A DNA stretch of 64,000 nt from Chiua virens (GCA_019787685.1 JAHNUO010000006.1:2170001-2234000); one strand, 5' to 3'. Positions 13,624-25,991 are shown, counted from the first letter of the stretch. A program made the numbers and translations. Notes: a model not told the origin generated them from the sequence alone.

Positions 13624-14554
13624 TTAGGTGACAACCGTAAACTAGGATAAGGTGGTGTTAGATCATCAGTTCATTATGAACTTGGACGCCGTTGGACTCA
13701 CGTAGATTGTATCTTCTGAAACACCACGCTTAATGACAGGCAGCGCTAGAGGTTGATGGTTCGCGGCAGTCATGATGGTAGACATCTTGTACGTGCCCTC
13801 TGGAAGGCCGCTAGTAACGTTAGCGTACAGATAGCCTTTAGCATCAGCCTTGTCGTCCAACCCCAGATAGAACGCGAACTGGGTCGGGTCGGTAGGAGTG
13901 GTCTGATTAAGCGATTCAAGAGCCTCAATAATGATGTGTGAATGCCCCTGAATGAAACCAGTGGTTGGATCAAGTTGCTGAGGCGCTGCATACAAGTTTT
14001 TGAATGGGTTGACGAACCAGCCCGTCGCAAAGTTCCTGACAGCTAATGTAATTTGAAATGTGGTGTTCGACCGGGATGACAGCGAGGTTCGTCGGTGCGA
14101 CAAACTTGACACTTGGCATATTAGAGGCGGATGGAATCGCGCCCATCGGAGTAGGGTTGCAAGAACCATTTGGAAGTTGCTGACCATTGGTGATGGGAAG
14201 GTTGATAGTGGCACACCAATTGATGAAGTTGTTCGTAGAAGTAAGCGAAGCCGCTTCTCCCGACTCTGCAGTACTCGCATTCAGACCGTCCTGCGCGAAA
14301 TTTGGAGCGATCAGAGAGGACAAAAGAGTCTGGCAAGTCTGGGGATTATCCGAGGTTGAACTACCCATTGGAATGATAGCAAGACGCCCGAGTCGCATCA
14401 GCAGGTATAGTTGGTACTATAAGGCTCAAGACTCACTTCAGATCACTGCCAGACATACCACTCTGTGACCGAGCATATTTTGACTGGAGCTGTCCAAAGC
14501 TCGGACGGACCGTAACCAGAGACAAGAGATTAATATGGTGAACGTGGTGATCAT
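13624..14554 (-). CDS. Secreted protein C of the tandem family (N-terminal exon structure uncertain)
   Basis: Third paralogue, closest to B in its main domain (NNFINWCAT, NGSCNPTPMGAIP, FIQGHSHIIIEAL, EDTIY). Proposed exons 14554-14459, 14416-13702 and 13641-13624. The first encodes a good signal peptide (MITTFTILISCLWLRSVRA), but the join to the second needs a 42-nt intron and yields an atypical linker, so the start of exon 2 may differ. Like A it lacks the cysteine module. An extra base near 14071 breaks the frame inside the domain (CCG, extra G, TCG); reading across it restores the SNTTFQITLAVRNF block shared with B. The last exon is a six-codon piece after the conserved IY splice position. 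Confidence 0.72.
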
Positions 14555-15065
14555 GATATTGGGCGCTCTTCGGCGGAAGATATCGATGAGCAATCGAGGG
14601 CGTGGTTAGCAGGGAAGCGACTAAGGAGGGACTTTGGGGCGAAGCTTGGGTCTGAGGAGGATCACCCGGTGTATTCAATATGAGGAGAGATTCTCGGGAT
14701 GATTCAGCTTCAAATTTAAAACTTACTGAAAATTACGGCGGAGCTACCAGCTCTGACGATAGCTCTCTCATCGAGGGTAAATGATATAACGCAACGCCGG
14801 TGAAACATGCGCATGGCCATTCGATTCGACATATCATCCATTCTGGAAATGTCCGGATTCAAGGTGTCAGCGTGTGGGACGAAGAACCGCAGAAGAAGGT
14901 GGTCGATGCCAAGGAGAAGATGGATGTGTGGGCAATTTAACACGATTTGCTTCCGAGTCGGGGACGATTCAGCGATTGATTGTCGCCAGGATAAAAAAAA
15001 TGACACCAGAGGTTGTTCCCGCGCTTTGCTTCTGCCCATTCTCAGGCTGAAGATACACCCTAAAC
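14555..15065. promoter_or_regulatory. Divergent promoter region, secreted protein C / HAD phosphatase
   Basis: About 510 bp between two genes pointing away from each other, so it must contain both promoters. No clear TATA box or repeat; open frames here are not supported by splice sites or similarity. Confidence 0.45.
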
Positions 15066-16171
15066 ATGAACCAAGAGAGCAAGATCCGAGTCGATGCAGT
15101 ATGAGATATATTGTTATTGCTCCACCGACCAGGTTTCATTCTTTCTACACAGATCCTCTTCGATCTGGATGGGTAATATCCATGTCTTCTTTGCTGTATC
15201 TTTCAATCTGTAATGTCACTGCCCAGCACTCTCATCGATTCCACACCTGGTGTCATCTACGCTTGGGACGAGTTCCGCAAACAGTATACCTATCTTCCTA
15301 GCGACATCGCCCATCTAACCCACGGAAGGAGACTGAAGGATACCTTGCGTGAGCACTGCCGCATTACAGATGAGATGGTGCTAGAGGTGACTCGACGGCG
15401 CTGATCAGTGTAAGTCAGGACTGATCGGAAACATTGCTAGAAAGAAATCATGCGATTCGAACTGCTAGTAGTCCACCAAAGGGATGGTCTAGGTCCTCAA
15501 GTTCTCAACGGGGCCCAAAAGTTGCTGAACGAAGTAACTGTCTGAATTCATTTCATGTGAAATTCAGGCTAACCACGTCGTTCCAGCTGAGTGAGATAGC
15601 ACCCGATAACTGGTACCATCGTCACATCAGGTCGGACAATGTTGTTGTGGAACACGGTGACGAGTCTCATCACAACCTTAACTAGCATCTAGATTCTATG
15701 CGGGTCTCGCTATTCCCAAATGCTCATTACCGGTACCCCGCAAGGGTTATGTGACCGCTGACGATGTCACAGAAGGCAAACCCAAGCCAGGGCCGTACAT
15801 CGCCGGCGCATCCACGCTCGGGATATCTCCCGAGAAATGTCGGTTATCCGCTACTCCAGGCTCGCGAGCCACCGTCTGACTATGATATATATCAGGCCTG
15901 GTAGTCGAAGACGCGCCCTCTGGACTCAAAGCGGGGCGTGCGGCTGGTGCGCGAACGCTTGCCGTTTGTACTTCACATCAGCCCGAAACACTCCTACGGG
16001 AGGTGGGAGACTACATCGACTTTATAGTTCAGGACTTAGATGGGTGGGTTACTTTCCATGTCGAACCTAAACCATTCTGGTTCACCCTCTCGCTTTAACT
16101 TGTGTAGGGTCTCCGTCAGCTTGGTGGAAAGTCAGTTAGAGATCACACTAGCTGCAATACCTAGAAACTAG
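15066..16171 (+). CDS. HAD-superfamily sugar/glycerol phosphatase (GPP/DOG type)
   Basis: Cytosolic phosphatase resembling yeast glycerol-3-phosphatases and 2-deoxyglucose-6-phosphatases. Eight exons: 15066-15098, 15153-15172 (20 nt), 15227-15386, 15441-15533, 15587-15630, 15686-15838, 15896-16043, 16108-16171, about 237 aa. HAD motif I FDLDGTLIDS is assembled across the tiny exon 2; motif II is IVTSAS; motif III/IV are GKPKPGPYIAGA and VVEDAPSGLKAGRAAG. One extra base at 15614 (TGG, extra T, ACC) interrupts motif II; with it removed all exons join in frame. Substrate cannot be read from the sequence. Confidence 0.88.
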
Positions 16172-16327
16172 AGATCGACAGGGTACAACATTGAACATAG
16201 TCGAACCAGTCAAATACTTGGATATTACATGCACACTTACTTAACGAAGGAGCTCATGATGAGAAGGGGGACAAATGAAGTACCTGCCAAGGATCACTGG
16301 GACACGAGGAAGTGTCGAAGGGCCCAT

Positions 16328-17401
16328 CTAACTATTATCGGCCGTCGCAGCGAATGTGAGCGTCTCGAGGCGCCCTCTTCCTTTACATTCCTTCTGAAGT
16401 AAATCAGCGAGCGTCTTGAATTGAGGAGGATCGATCAGCATGACCTGACGATATTGTTGTCAGTCGAGTGTGCCTAGCTGAGAAATCATGAGCAACGTAC
16501 ATATTCCCACATTTCACCCTTGTCCTCTCGCTCGATTTGCTCGGCAGCAGTTTTGATCCGTTCTTCCAGCCCTTCTCCGTCCGTAGCAGGGACCGTAACA
16601 CGCACACGCATGCGTGCGCGCTGAATCGGGAGTTTGGATCCGGATTGAATAAGCCGTAACGTCTCAGACACCTGTCTCCATGATGACTCGAGCTGGCAGC
16701 AGCCACCACAGACAAACCACCCACCTGACTTTTAGCATTCTTGCCCATTTTTACGCTCACTCCTGCCTCTGTCATCGCCTTCTCGATGATCCCGACAGGA
16801 TATGGATGCTGCGTTGCTGGATCGACACATTTCTCTGCCACAAGTGTTGCGATTTCTTTCCTCAAGGACGCAAGATCGTGTTCGCGCTCCTTCTCGCCGA
16901 CTTGAAGTTCTCCCTTTTTCAGTATCTGGAAAACAGCAAGTTGGATGTGAAAAATCATTTTGGAAAGAGACAGCGACGGAGAACCAACTTCTTTCACGAC
17001 ATCGTCCACAGACGACGTTCCAAACGACTTTTGGAGATCGTTCGATTTTGCCATTTCGCCTTTGGAAACGTTCGTGAACACATTTGATATTTGGAGGACG
17101 TCATCTAGATCGGTTTCGCTGAGAAGAAATGATGAGGCAGAGTGGAGAGATAGTTGGAACCGAACTGACACCCCATTTCGCCATTCTTGTACTTTGTTCT
17201 TGTAGCAGGCAACCTGTGATCCGAGAATGAGCGCAGACTTACTTGACGAAAGCTGGATCATTGCACACCTCAAAGCGCTTTCCGCCCTTTTTCAGGCGAA
17301 CGATGGAAACGTTCGTCAGTCTTGAAAGAGATGTAAGTTTGGCGTTGGTAATAGATGCAGAGCACCAACTTGATTTGATTCGAAGGTTGATTAATAGGCA
17401 T
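16328..17401 (-). CDS. sdo1: SBDS/SDO1 ribosome maturation factor
   Basis: Acts with the EFL1 GTPase to release eIF6/Tif6 from pre-60S subunits. Seven exons: 17401-17370, 17320-17269, 17213-17170, 17118-16989, 16925-16725, 16671-16501, 16444-16328, giving 248 aa, the normal length. The N-terminal FYSH domain contains LTNVSIVRLKKGGKRFEVAC and VFTNVSKGEMAK; the middle domain has the QVGEKERE block; the C-terminal ferredoxin-like domain has RARMRVRVTVP and VMLIDPPQF. Start MPINQPSNQIK matches the family N-terminus. No frame break. Confidence 0.96.
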
Positions 17402-17602
17402 CACGAAAGACAATGCAATCGTCGATGGTTATGGATAAGATGGATAGGACAGAATTAACTCTAGTCAGGTCGATATTTAGGAGCTATTTATGTCACGCTC
17501 TGCAGTAGAACCCAAGACAATGACAAATGGATATTCTGTTGTGGCATGTAACATGCTAATAATCGACGCCCAGTATGACGAAATTCTTTTGTGTGCCACG
17601 CG

Positions 17603-19341
17603 TCAACATTGCACATAGTTTCCAGGGAACACTCCCTCCACCCCGTTAAGGCGACCGGTCCACCAATCCTCCTGACTTTCTGATTTCTTCACCATTTCGA
17701 TCCTGTCGCCGGTCTTGAAGGACAAGTCGCCCTCTGCCTGAGAAATATGGTGGTTCAGTAATCATTCTCAGTGCAAGATTACTACTTACTTGTGCATCGA
17801 AATCGTACAGCGCCGTAACATACTCAACCAAAGGTTCAGACTTTGGTTTAGGTTTCAGTGGTGGAGGCGGAGGTGGCCGTTTGGTCCCAACAGCAATGCC
17901 ATTGGCATTGTTCGAGGCAGAATAAGGGGGCGGTGGTGCGATTGGTTGGCCAGGTGGGGGTGGGGTTGCCTTCTTCACAAACGACGAACTACCGTACGCA
18001 GGCGGCGCTAAGGAGCGTGAGGCGAAGCTTGTGGAGCTTGACGAGGTTGCTGCACTTGGAGTGCGTCCTATAGGTGCGCTGAGACCACCTTCCGCACGTT
18101 TCGCTTGAACAAGCTTGGCTGTATGATCCAATGAGCGGGACCTTTGATAAGAGATGGATATAATCCCGTACATGTCGACACGATTCGCTTTGTAATACCT
18201 AAATCCTCAATTTGGCTCCAGGCTTCTGTGCGTTTGTTCTCGTAATCCGGACTGGATCTGTGAGGCAGGACCGTTGGTGACAGTGTATCTGCCCTCAGCA
18301 AAAGAGTTCATTCTCTCAAGGAAAAGGAAGTAAATATTGAGCCTCATCAAAGATAATCAACCTCAAAGATAGCGTAAATGATCAAGAAACGGACGTACTG
18401 CATGTAATAAAAGGAATGGAATAAAGGGTCGATGAACTGGGTTGCGAGCTGCATGAACCGAGAAAGATCTTGCTTCAGCGTATTGTTGATATAATCGTAC
18501 TCATTTGTTGCCACTTCGAAGTCTTGCTCTAGCTAAAACACCCGCTTAGAAATATCTACCTCAGTATAGCACGCATGTCATAGTTGACAAACCTTGAACA
18601 AATTCTTCTCGTCACTCAGGCTCTTCTCCTTCTTGTCTCGAAGTTTGGTTAACGAGTTGTTGAATCGATCGTAATCAATTAACTTGTGGTCTCGCTTCGT
18701 GATAGTCTTTCTGATGACTTTCAGAACGCCCTGGAACTCCTTGACGGGACCAACCACCCGACTCTCGATGAGTTCAAGCTCCGGTGCTACAGCAGAACGA
18801 AGCTCATCCAGGTGCTGGGCATAAGGAGAGGTGTTGGCAATTGTGGCAGCAGCATCAGGATAATTGCTGCCTGTGGTGAGTTCTCCTTGCAATGGAGAAT
18901 ATATGGAACAGAAGTGATTTGCAAAGCCATTTGCACCGGTCAACAGCGCTAAGGAAAGAAGGATTGAGTTCATGGCAAGCACAAATGTCAACAAGGACTG
19001 CTTACATGTGACTGCATCGTTGTAAACCTTAGTATCCTTGAGCAGCTTTTCGGTAGACTTCTCAAGAGCGGAGAAGTGAGCGTTGTAGTCGTCGAATTCT
19101 GGATCGGACGATTCTGAAGTGACATGGAATCAGTCTCGCTGGTAGTATAATAACATCTCTGACTGACTCTTTGAGAAACCAGCTTTCGACGTAACCATGT
19201 GAGGTGTCCTGTGCAAGTGTATGAGGGTATGAACGAAAGCAAGGGATAGAAGATCGACTGCGGTGGTGCATTCGCAGGTCGGTCTGCGTGAGCTACGAGA
19301 GAAAACGCTCACCGCTTGATAACTTTGGTGAATCCTTTCAT
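17603..19341 (-). CDS. hob1: BAR-SH3 protein, RVS167/Hob1 (amphiphysin) family
   Basis: Membrane-curving scaffold for endocytosis and cortical actin. Exons 19341-19313, 19208-19168, 19113-19006, 18948-18593, 18532-18399, 18342-18172, 18118-17790, 17737-17603, about 433 aa. N-terminal BAR domain begins MKGFTKVIKR and runs through the ...LKQDLSRFMQLATQFIDPLFHSFYYMQLNIYFL helix; a Pro-rich linker (PPPPGQPIAPPPP) follows; the C-terminal SH3 has ALYDFDA, the GDLSFKTGD turn, EDWWTGRL and FPGNYV. One extra base at 18248 breaks the frame just before DYENKRTEAW; the rest is continuous. Confidence 0.93.
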
Positions 19342-20398
19342 ATCCACTTATCTACCAGCGCGAATTTGAGAAGGAAAGTGAGGTTACAGAAGTTACAGTG
19401 GAAAGACTAATGGAAAGATGATATCAAGATGTTCCGCAATCGGCCTCGTGCAACCCGTGTAAGATTACGTCATTAAGCACAGCCACTCAGAGTCATCTCG
19501 ACCGTCAGACTCATACTTATATCATAGCATTAGCTCGCTCAGAGTCATTGTTTGACCCTTCCCATGAGCCTTGTTTTTACCCTCTCGTCGTTTTGTCACC
19601 CCAAACTTTCATTTTTGTTGTAGAAATATCTTCATTCACTGTACTGTATCCCATTCGCATTGTGTTGGATTGAGCTTCGAGTTGTCTGTCGTCGACCACT
19701 TAGTGGTGTGATTGCACAGGTCGTAAGCCCTTCCAAATAGACACCTTTTAATGGTTGTAGGCTCTCGAAAGTTGTGGTCAGAGAGATGATGGGTATGAAT
19801 CCGTCCCATGACGACCACAGCGAACATGGGCTGACAACTGGTGAGGCTGATGCATGACATTCAAAGGAGAAATTGATCTGTCTGGAATTTAGAGTATAGG
19901 AAATGAGAATGGTCCTTGACGGTCCGTGTCAACCACTGGTAGTCTGCCCTGGACAGGATCGTCTTGGGGCGACATAATGGAGCGTTTTGAAGGGACCAAT
20001 CTGAGACTGGATTGATATCTATGCGATCAGCTTATATGTATCTATAATCTAGAAAAGAAAAAAAGCTCTGCACATAAGTAACTTCACTTCTAAAAGGTGT
20101 GAAGTGAATAGGTTGATGTTCGGGAAAGACAGGATCATCGACTCGGAGCCATAAATTAACCGTTGTTCAAGTTCAGAGAAACCCCTCACCTCGATGATCG
20201 GAATGGATCCATTATTTTACCGATTCTGATGTCATGATAGTCATGAGGAGCTATCTTGAGTTGGGCCGGAACTACCATTTCGGCCTATCCAGTTTCATCG
20301 TCAAAAGGTACTGTAAGTAGCATCGCCACCGGTCGCAGTCGACAATTATCCACGTGGGAATCTGACCGACGTCATCGAGTCGATATCCACCTACTCTT
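19342..20398. other. Intergenic region, nothing recognised
   Basis: About 1.06 kb between the BAR protein start (minus strand) and the small LEA-like gene (plus strand), so promoters of both should lie here. No exon, repeat or RNA gene that I can support. Confidence 0.45.
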
Positions 20399-20880
20399 AT
20401 GACATCATTGGTTAGCAGCCTTCACTGCAGCTGGCAGCATTTCGCGTTGTACAATCATAATACCGTGCATCCAGTCATTGTTTCCTTCACCCGTGAATTT
20501 CCGTACGACCTTCGGGTCCCGCCGCTACATTCATGCGACACCATTGGTATCAAAATCCGTGAAGGAAAAAATATCGTCCGTGGCAGACAAGGTGGGACTC
20601 GTCGTACGTTGTGCATGGCCTCAAACATTTAACTGATTTTCAAACAGATCAACAAGAAGGTTGGTCAAGGTTTAGCCTCGGCGATTGAAACGGGTCAGAA
20701 AGCTACGAAAAAGACAAAGAAAACACTAGGCGAGTAGAATTTCCATGCGTCATTTGTTGGTGATGCCACCGTTTACTAGAAACAACAACCAAACGTACAA
20801 AGGATGTCGAGGGAGCGAAAGAGAAAGATGATGAAACTGGACAGAAAGCCAAGGATGTGGGCGGTAATTCTCGCTCGTGA
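20399..20880 (+). CDS. Small mitochondrial LEA-like stress protein (inferred)
   Basis: Four exons: 20399-20410, 20475-20591, 20648-20729, 20780-20880, 103 aa. The N-terminus (FRTTFGSRRYIHATPLVS) looks like a cleavable mitochondrial presequence: no acidic residues, several Arg, and a typical RRYIHATP end. The rest is Lys/Glu/Ala/Gly-rich and hydrophilic (KINKKVGQGLASAIETGQKA, TKDVEGAKEKDDETGQKAKD), as in LEA- or CsbD-like desiccation proteins. The third intron uses a GC donor (GCGAGT). The assignment rests on composition and splice consistency, not a recognised family signature. Confidence 0.6.
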
Positions 20881-23231
20881 AGGGATTTAACACTTCTGGG
20901 AAGGTCGGTTCAGGGCCGGAAGAAGCTCGGAAGAAGTGCATCGTGACAGAAGGGACCTTTAATCAACGTTCTAGGCTTCTAGCTGCATATAGAATTTCAG
21001 TAGTAGGTCCGCAGCAGATTCGCCTCCAATGGAGATACTCAGCGTCATCATGCGATTCTTTTTTTCCTAATGATTTTTGAAGTTGGCTCTGCTGCCAGTT
21101 CATGTATCTCGGTAGCTGAGAGACCAAGCCTCATTTGGCGGGCGCATAGTCGGTGGTTACAAGATAGCTGGAAGTCAAGGACGTTTGTATCGGGTAAGAA
21201 AATGGAGAATCGCATAATACGCTCGACCTCTCACAAGTGCTTCAGCGGATTCAGGACCACGTCGGTGGATGTGATCACCGACAATGGGGGAGGAATTTGG
21301 TATATACATAATAACACCAATGGTTGGCGTTCTACTGTGAAAGATAATTTCATCATGTGAAATGGATACTCGAATGGTAGTTACCAGACACGATGCATTC
21401 TCTCCTAAGCTGGCTTGTGGAATACATGGTACACATTGTCGCAACCGTCGACCCTGAAGTGAGGTACACACCACAGCATGTGACGGGGCCCGGTGATTCA
21501 ATTACCCCGATTCTACGGTCAAGTAACCATCCGATTCCGCAAAAATGGAATAAGTCGTACATGTCATATGTACTGCTGTGAAAATCATGCCAAGCAGAGT
21601 GGCTCTGGAGCAAGAAGGGGATCCAAACTCGCAGACAAACTCGCAGGCGTCACTGCTTGACGGGGCCAGTCCAGATTTCGGGACCGCCAGTGTATCAAAC
21701 ACTGATGGTCAAAATGTCGTGTTGTTCCTGATGATTGGAGTGTTGTATGTCATGTGAGGGGGTGATCTGTCAGTGCATGTCATATCGGACCCGCAACGGT
21801 AGAGTGAACAAAACCGTCGTAAGGAACATACCTAACGGTCCCTGTTTCTTTGGATGGAGGCTGCTATATAATCCAAGGGTCCAATGACGGGTTGTTACTA
21901 CATTCCGCGTTCATTCCAACACGAACGTGAAGTGAAGTGCGATCAGGTTATTCAACTGGTAGGGCCTGCAACGACTCGGAAGTTATCAGAAAGGTCGACC
22001 AACCGTCGAACCATTGGACTCGTAATCACCTGGAGTATGACTAGCAGGGCGCCGAGCAAGGGAAGGTTGAGTAAGAAGCGGAACGGAATACGATGGTTTC
22101 ACCAACTCAACAGATAAAAATAGCCACTAGTTTTACCCCGCATTCTGCGGGCGGAGTTCTATCAAGTGTTGTCAGGCACAAAGTTTACAAGTCATGGGAA
22201 AAGGACAAGCAGTCGATGGCTGAAAATGGTCACACTCTCTCACTAGCCGGGAAAGACCGGAGATCTGGCAACGAATAATCTCCGTCCGCGGTTTGTCTTG
22301 AGCAAACGAGCATGAAACATCCACCTTAACTTTTTTGTAAACGCTGCATGGCGGATCAGAAACCACGCCGACCTAGGCTTGGTCCAATGCGCTCTCACCA
22401 AAGTGGACAAGACACATCCAATTAGAAAGCATTATAGTGCGGATCAAAAACTTAGAAATTGGGTTTGATCCAAATGTTCGACTCCGACTTAAAGGAAGAC
22501 CATGAGTGGACCGGCAATAAGAGCCGACTGCACGTCCGAGTCGAGAGCCTTCCGATTCGATGTCCGAACATTCCTTCAAGAAGCAGAGGGACGATTGAAT
22601 GATTAATCAATCACTCGTAATGCCGTATGTACCTATCCGCGGCCCACGGAAGTCACAGGTTTGGACTTGTTCGGGTCACCTGACATGGGCGAGGTGAGAG
22701 GATGGACAGTCATTATGGACCCACTGAAGGGAATGAGACACACTGACAGTCAGCTGTCTGACAGATTCAGTAGCGAGCCGCCGTCCCCGACAATTACAAG
22801 CCAATTATTAATATGCGATCCAAGCAGTGTCCCAAATACGACAGTTCTGACAAAGAATCATCTTGTTGGGAGCGTGAGTTGGACTCACGGCGTATCCTGA
22901 ATGGTCATGTCAGACTAGTGACTTATTGACCAAATTAGTGTATATGACAGCTCTTCCGAATCATTCCGTTCCATGAATACTTATTCCTCCGCGCCATGGA
23001 GATGTCGAACTGGACCAGCTGAGCCTCGTGCTCGTGCCTGTTACAAATTTGGACGATACTGCATTATTGGCTGAGATCCGGCCCTCATCCGGTATCCGCT
23101 CATCACCTGCTGTCGTTACAACCTTTGCAGGTTATAAAGGACCTGTCACCATCGTTTGGAAGGCATCATCCCCACTCATTGCACCTTTCAAACCAAAGTA
23201 TTCCTTCCTCCGCGCAGCCAATTTCCACACG
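20881..23231. other. Gene-poor region, nothing recognised
   Basis: About 2.35 kb. Both strands have only short open frames without family motifs or consistent splice sites. A TATATAA-like string near 21871 is not followed by a convincing gene. Could be degraded repeat DNA. Confidence 0.45.
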
Positions 23232-23669
23232 ATGTCTCCCCTTTCGTCATTCAAGAGACTCTCCATCAACAGTGTCAAGGTAGGCGTCCAATGATTTGAC
23301 ACAGAATCCTCCAACCAATCATGTGATTTCTATTGTCAGAGCGCTAAATCGAGCAACTGCTCAGTTCCTATTAACGGCCACCCTTCCCCGCTGGATATCA
23401 CTTATGCATTGGTAGGTCGGACGTGTCTGCCGTGTTTCCCGCTCTAACCATCCCGCAGAACATCCCATCATCGTCTCCAACACTATCATGGCCGATCCCC
23501 ACTGATGGTGGATATGTGAATATCATACTTTTCTGAGGTACTTTGTGAGAACTAACAGTGTTTATTGCAGGCGGAGATGCTTGATGATGATAACATGTCC
23601 TGGAATGCAGGCAAACCCTCACGATCCAATTCGAAGCGCTCTAAACGCCGCAGCCTCAAATTTTTCTGA
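23232..23669 (+). CDS. Small four-exon protein 1 (unknown; LDDDxMxW tail)
   Basis: Not recognised. Exons 23232-23279, 23340-23411, 23459-23515 and 23571-23669, all phase 0, encode 91 aa: MSPLSSFKRLSINSVK, a short Ser/Pro-rich middle, and a last exon with an acidic-aromatic motif (AEMLDDDNMSW) followed by a basic Lys/Arg/Ser tail. All three introns are 47-60 nt with GT donors and CAG acceptors, and two contain CTAAC-type branch points, which is why I believe the model despite its size. No signal peptide or transmembrane segment; the basic tail could be a nuclear signal. A related gene lies 1.3 kb downstream with the same number of exons and the same last-exon motif. Confidence 0.6.
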
Positions 23670-24970
23670 TCGAGACGCATTTCAACAATCCTCTCGACAG
23701 TCTGCGACTCTATTAAGTTCAGAATATCACATTCATATTTTTATTATCACTGTACTCATAATCATGGCGCACACATGTATGACTATTGATACGAGATGCG
23801 AATCGTCACCTTGAATGTCTTTCCCTTTGTTGACGTGGCCGACGACTCAACGACCCAATACTTCCTATTCAAATGAGCATTTCCCCCGCGGACTACTAGT
23901 ACCACAAACTATTTTTACCGAAAATCCCAACACGGAAGAAAGTTGAAAGACTTTGTCATGTTTCTCACCAAGAATACATACATGACTGGTGACCGGTGAC
24001 CTAAGGGATAGTAGCTATTATCCCACTACGCAAAGTCGCACAGATACACCCGATCGACACTGTTCTGCAGTCATAGTAGCCAATATCCGTTATTTGGGTC
24101 CATATTCCAAAGACTGATTCTCTTAGTCGACTGAGAGCGCCTACCGATAGGCGATGAGTCGCGTCGGTGTGTATTCATGGTGCTATCATGATGCCGAGGG
24201 TGAAATGAATCATCGTCCGACGAAAAAATAGTTGGTCAGGCGCTTGTTCTAGAATCAACTGTCCGGGTGCATATGATACAGGAACATTCCCCCGCGCATG
24301 AAGCCCGTGAATAACATCGAACCACATGCATTACGATTCCTGACGGAGAATAAACCAAGATGATAACAACGCGTAATAAGATTGAGCGCGAGGAATGTCG
24401 ACTTTTGTGCTCCACAGCTTTCCATTTATGTTAAAGCAGAAAAGGCTACCGAGAGCTGATGAAACATTCTGTTACCGCTTCGCTCGCAGGAAGCTAGTGG
24501 TGCGGTAGTCTGAGAAATCGAAATTTCGAAATTAACCTGGTGAAATGTTGGATCATATGGACGCGGAGATCCAATGGACTCGTCAACGCGAGGAACTTGC
24601 TTCGAGAAGCAAGTCCACAGGCTCGATTTCTTATCTGCATTAACATAGTAAATTTTATGCGTAAGCGATGTGCAGTATTTCTGCTCCACGAGCGTTGCGC
24701 AGTCCGCCATGAGGCACCGAGGGAAAGAGGCGGAGAATATTGCGAGTGTGGGATAAATGACACGAAGCGTCGGCTACATGAATCACCTGCGGCACTATTC
24801 ATAGCTTAGGGGACGATGATCATCCGACCAAAGCAGTCTGGTATTTAAGGTGAGCCTTGACGGTAGTATTTTCATATCACTCACCATCCACCTAACCACG
24901 AAGGGTCAGCTTTCATATAGCGTGAAACACACACTCTCTAGTTACGACTTACGCTCTTGACGTCTTCATC
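23670..24970. other. Intergenic region between the two small paralogues
   Basis: About 1.3 kb. A TATTTAAGG string near 24841 lies about 130 bp before the start codon of the second small gene and is a candidate core promoter. Nothing else recognised. Confidence 0.45.
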
Positions 24971-25410
24971 ATGTTTTCATTTTCAACATCCAACGGGCGC
25001 CACAAGACTGTGCGATTGTTCCACTGAGCCCTCGCTTCGTGACTGGCTGACTGGTATCACCTTAGGGGATTAAATCTGACTGTTATGATGAGAAAAAACC
25101 TCAGGGACTATCCAAGTTCTGGCAAACGTTGAAATCATGTTTTGGCCAAGGCTTTGATATTGACATTGTGTGTACTGGATTTCACCATGTAGCAAACGGG
25201 CTAACGCATTCACAAAGCCCCCAAAAAACGAGTACCAAAGAGCAAATGACCCTGCGACTGGCCTTGAAGGAGAGGAAGTATATGGGGTAAGCCACAGAGC
25301 TATGGTTCATTCCGCTTACTGAGCACTGTCACGTTCAGGTCCAACCTGAATATCTCGACGAAGACGACATGGCATGGGGGAAACCAAAAAAATCAAGGAA
25401 GCGAAGCTGA
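24971..25410 (+). CDS. Small four-exon protein 2 (unknown; LDEDxMxW tail)
   Basis: Not recognised. Exons 24971-25009, 25066-25167, 25218-25286 and 25339-25410, all phase 0, encode 93 aa. Introns of 56, 50 and 52 nt have GT donors, AG acceptors and CTGAC/CTAAC branch points. The last exon reads VQPEYLDEDDMAWGKPKKSR and then ends in a basic tail, matching AEMLDDDNMSW...GKPSRS in the upstream gene, while exons 1-3 have diverged almost completely. No membrane segment. The shared architecture argues that both are real members of one small-protein family, role unknown. Confidence 0.62.
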
Positions 25411-25991
25411 ACGACGAAATTACGGGTCGTATGCATGATGCTCGTCTTGATCGTCTTTTTTTTGCATCTGGGACAAACATAGGTAGCTTTGCGGACTTGC
25501 GGACACTGAACGGACTACACACTTGCATCGCATTGTACATTTAAATAGCAAGTATAGTACACTGCATTTCCGACTGCGTGGCGCTTATATAAGCAAACAC
25601 CCTAACGAAAAGCTGGCAACCTCCTCTTGCGAAAAGCCGTGTTTCATATTGTCTACAACAAAGATGGTGGTCCAAGCGTACCGATATCTACTCATCAATT
25701 TGGTGTGAATATGAAGTGTAGGACGGAGTGTATCAAAAAATAAGTAAATCATAAATACGGAATCATCGAAATCAGATCTCGCAGTGGCCTGCTCAACCGC
25801 ATGTGTTCCTGACCTCCCTGGAATGGCCGCTACAGCTCCATCACACATCTCGTACCGCTCCATAGCAGCTACCAATTTATCCATACCCAGCTGTCGAATA
25901 TCCTTGTTTACCATAGATTTAAGGGCTTTGCGGTCGGTAAAATAGTGATTGCGGCGAAGCATTCATCTCAGCGCGTTTTTGGAGTTTCTTT
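25411..25991. other. Intergenic region, no supported gene
   Basis: About 580 bp. It contains a 125-codon open frame on the minus strand without recognisable features; part of it may instead be the true 3' end of the next gene if that gene carries an extra base near 26009. Confidence 0.4.

Noticed and set aside
14807..15301. 164-codon plus-strand frame over the HAD phosphatase start
   Set aside because: It runs in a different frame through the real exons and introns of the phosphatase; the spliced model preserves the FDLDGTLIDS motif.
25585..25962. 125-codon minus-strand open frame
   Set aside because: No family motif, no splice context, and it overlaps the possible true 3' end of the neighbouring gene.
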